Assembly: GCF_001426685.1 (NCBI RefSeq)
Contig: NZ_LMFB01000006.1
Location: forward strand, 73,454-137,453
DNA: 64,000 nucleotides
Reading direction: 5' to 3'
Source: Rhizobium sp. Root483D2
GTDB taxonomy: Bacteria > Pseudomonadota > Alphaproteobacteria > Rhizobiales > Rhizobiaceae
The position numbers and the translations under genes are program-made. Position 1 is the first letter of the stretch; each line of letters begins with the position of its first letter. Below, in pieces: positions 63,906 to 64,000 of this stretch. The notes under the pieces were generated by a model that was not told the DNA's origin, did no database searches, and saw nothing but the letters and a program-made list of their open reading frames with translations.

Positions 63906-63934
63906 AGGGCCGCGTCCTCAAAGGATGCGGCCCT
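63906..63934 (-). terminator. Strong hairpin; terminator for a minus-strand gene beyond the right edge
   Basis: A 13-bp stem (AGGGCCGCGTCCT paired with AGGATGCGGCCCT, with one G-T pair) and a 3-base loop. On the minus strand it is followed by TTTTTG, so it is a better terminator for leftward transcription from outside the window than for leuA, although it may also end leuA mRNA. Confidence 0.8.
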
Positions 63935-64000
63935 CATGCTGCTGACAAAGGTCTCATCTCACAACTCTGCAGGCCAATTGGGAAATTGAGCTTGCTCCCA

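Noticed and set aside
1..64000. CRISPR arrays, prophage or insertion sequences
   Set aside because: No evenly spaced direct repeats, transposase, integrase or phage structural genes were found; the only repeats are short palindromic elements and one 19-bp tandem duplication.

Overview
The window looks like chromosomal DNA from an alphaproteobacterium of the family Rhizobiaceae (Rhizobium/Agrobacterium/Sinorhizobium group). The evidence is the gene set: a NolR-type ArsR regulator, a BacA/SbmA transporter, a ChoXWV choline transporter, a fused trpE(G) gene behind a trpL leader ending in three Trp codons, an XdhABC/PuuD purine pathway, and GC-rich palindromic intergenic elements of the RIME kind. 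No rRNA, tRNA, prophage, CRISPR array or intact insertion sequence was seen. The genus cannot be fixed from sequence alone.

Layout. 1-9.4 kb: purine catabolism on the minus strand (xdhA-xdhB-xdhC, puuD, the first codons of a probable guanine deaminase), interleaved with a LysR regulator divergent from a small DUF1127-like gene, a monooxygenase-fold protein, and an alpha/beta hydrolase divergent from a TetR regulator. 9.6-25.7 kb: glpK, a Phd/PIN toxin-antitoxin (TA) pair, a luciferase-like oxidoreductase, map, an MFS carrier, bacA, a polysaccharide deacetylase, nnrU, a TPR membrane protein with der, a second Phd/PIN pair, kdgK with an Ldh-type dehydrogenase, a GH13 alpha-glucosidase and parDE. 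25.7-39.7 kb: adenine deaminase, a branched-chain amino-acid-type binding protein, an omega-aminotransferase, a GH9 cellulase-like enzyme with two Gfo/Idh/MocA oxidoreductases, nolR, a HugZ-like protein and choXWV. 39.7-48.4 kb: tdk, a cytochrome c, then a five-gene same-strand cluster of uncharacterised proteins: a coiled-coil protein, an unknown protein, an AAA ATPase, an unknown protein and a DUF2333 membrane protein. That cluster contains an embedded RelBE-like TA pair and a palindromic repeat and ends at a strong terminator. 48.5-64 kb: fhs, DUF1993, extensin-like protein, a hemin-type TonB receptor, MarR plus SDR, trpL-trpE(G), a CDF transporter with queF, hupE/ureJ, a ClpP-like protease, a third Phd/PIN pair, and leuA behind a leucine-rich leader peptide.

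How it fits together. The window is mostly metabolic housekeeping. Amino-acid biosynthesis genes (trp, leu) appear to be controlled by transcription attenuation. In both cases the leader peptide ATG lies exactly at the predicted transcription start, so the leader mRNAs would be leaderless. The marR gene shows the same layout and the tetR gene may. Five type II TA modules lie within 64 kb, and most have a recognisable palindromic operator. The best candidate for an undescribed system is the five-gene AAA/coiled-coil/DUF2333 cluster at 40966-48323.
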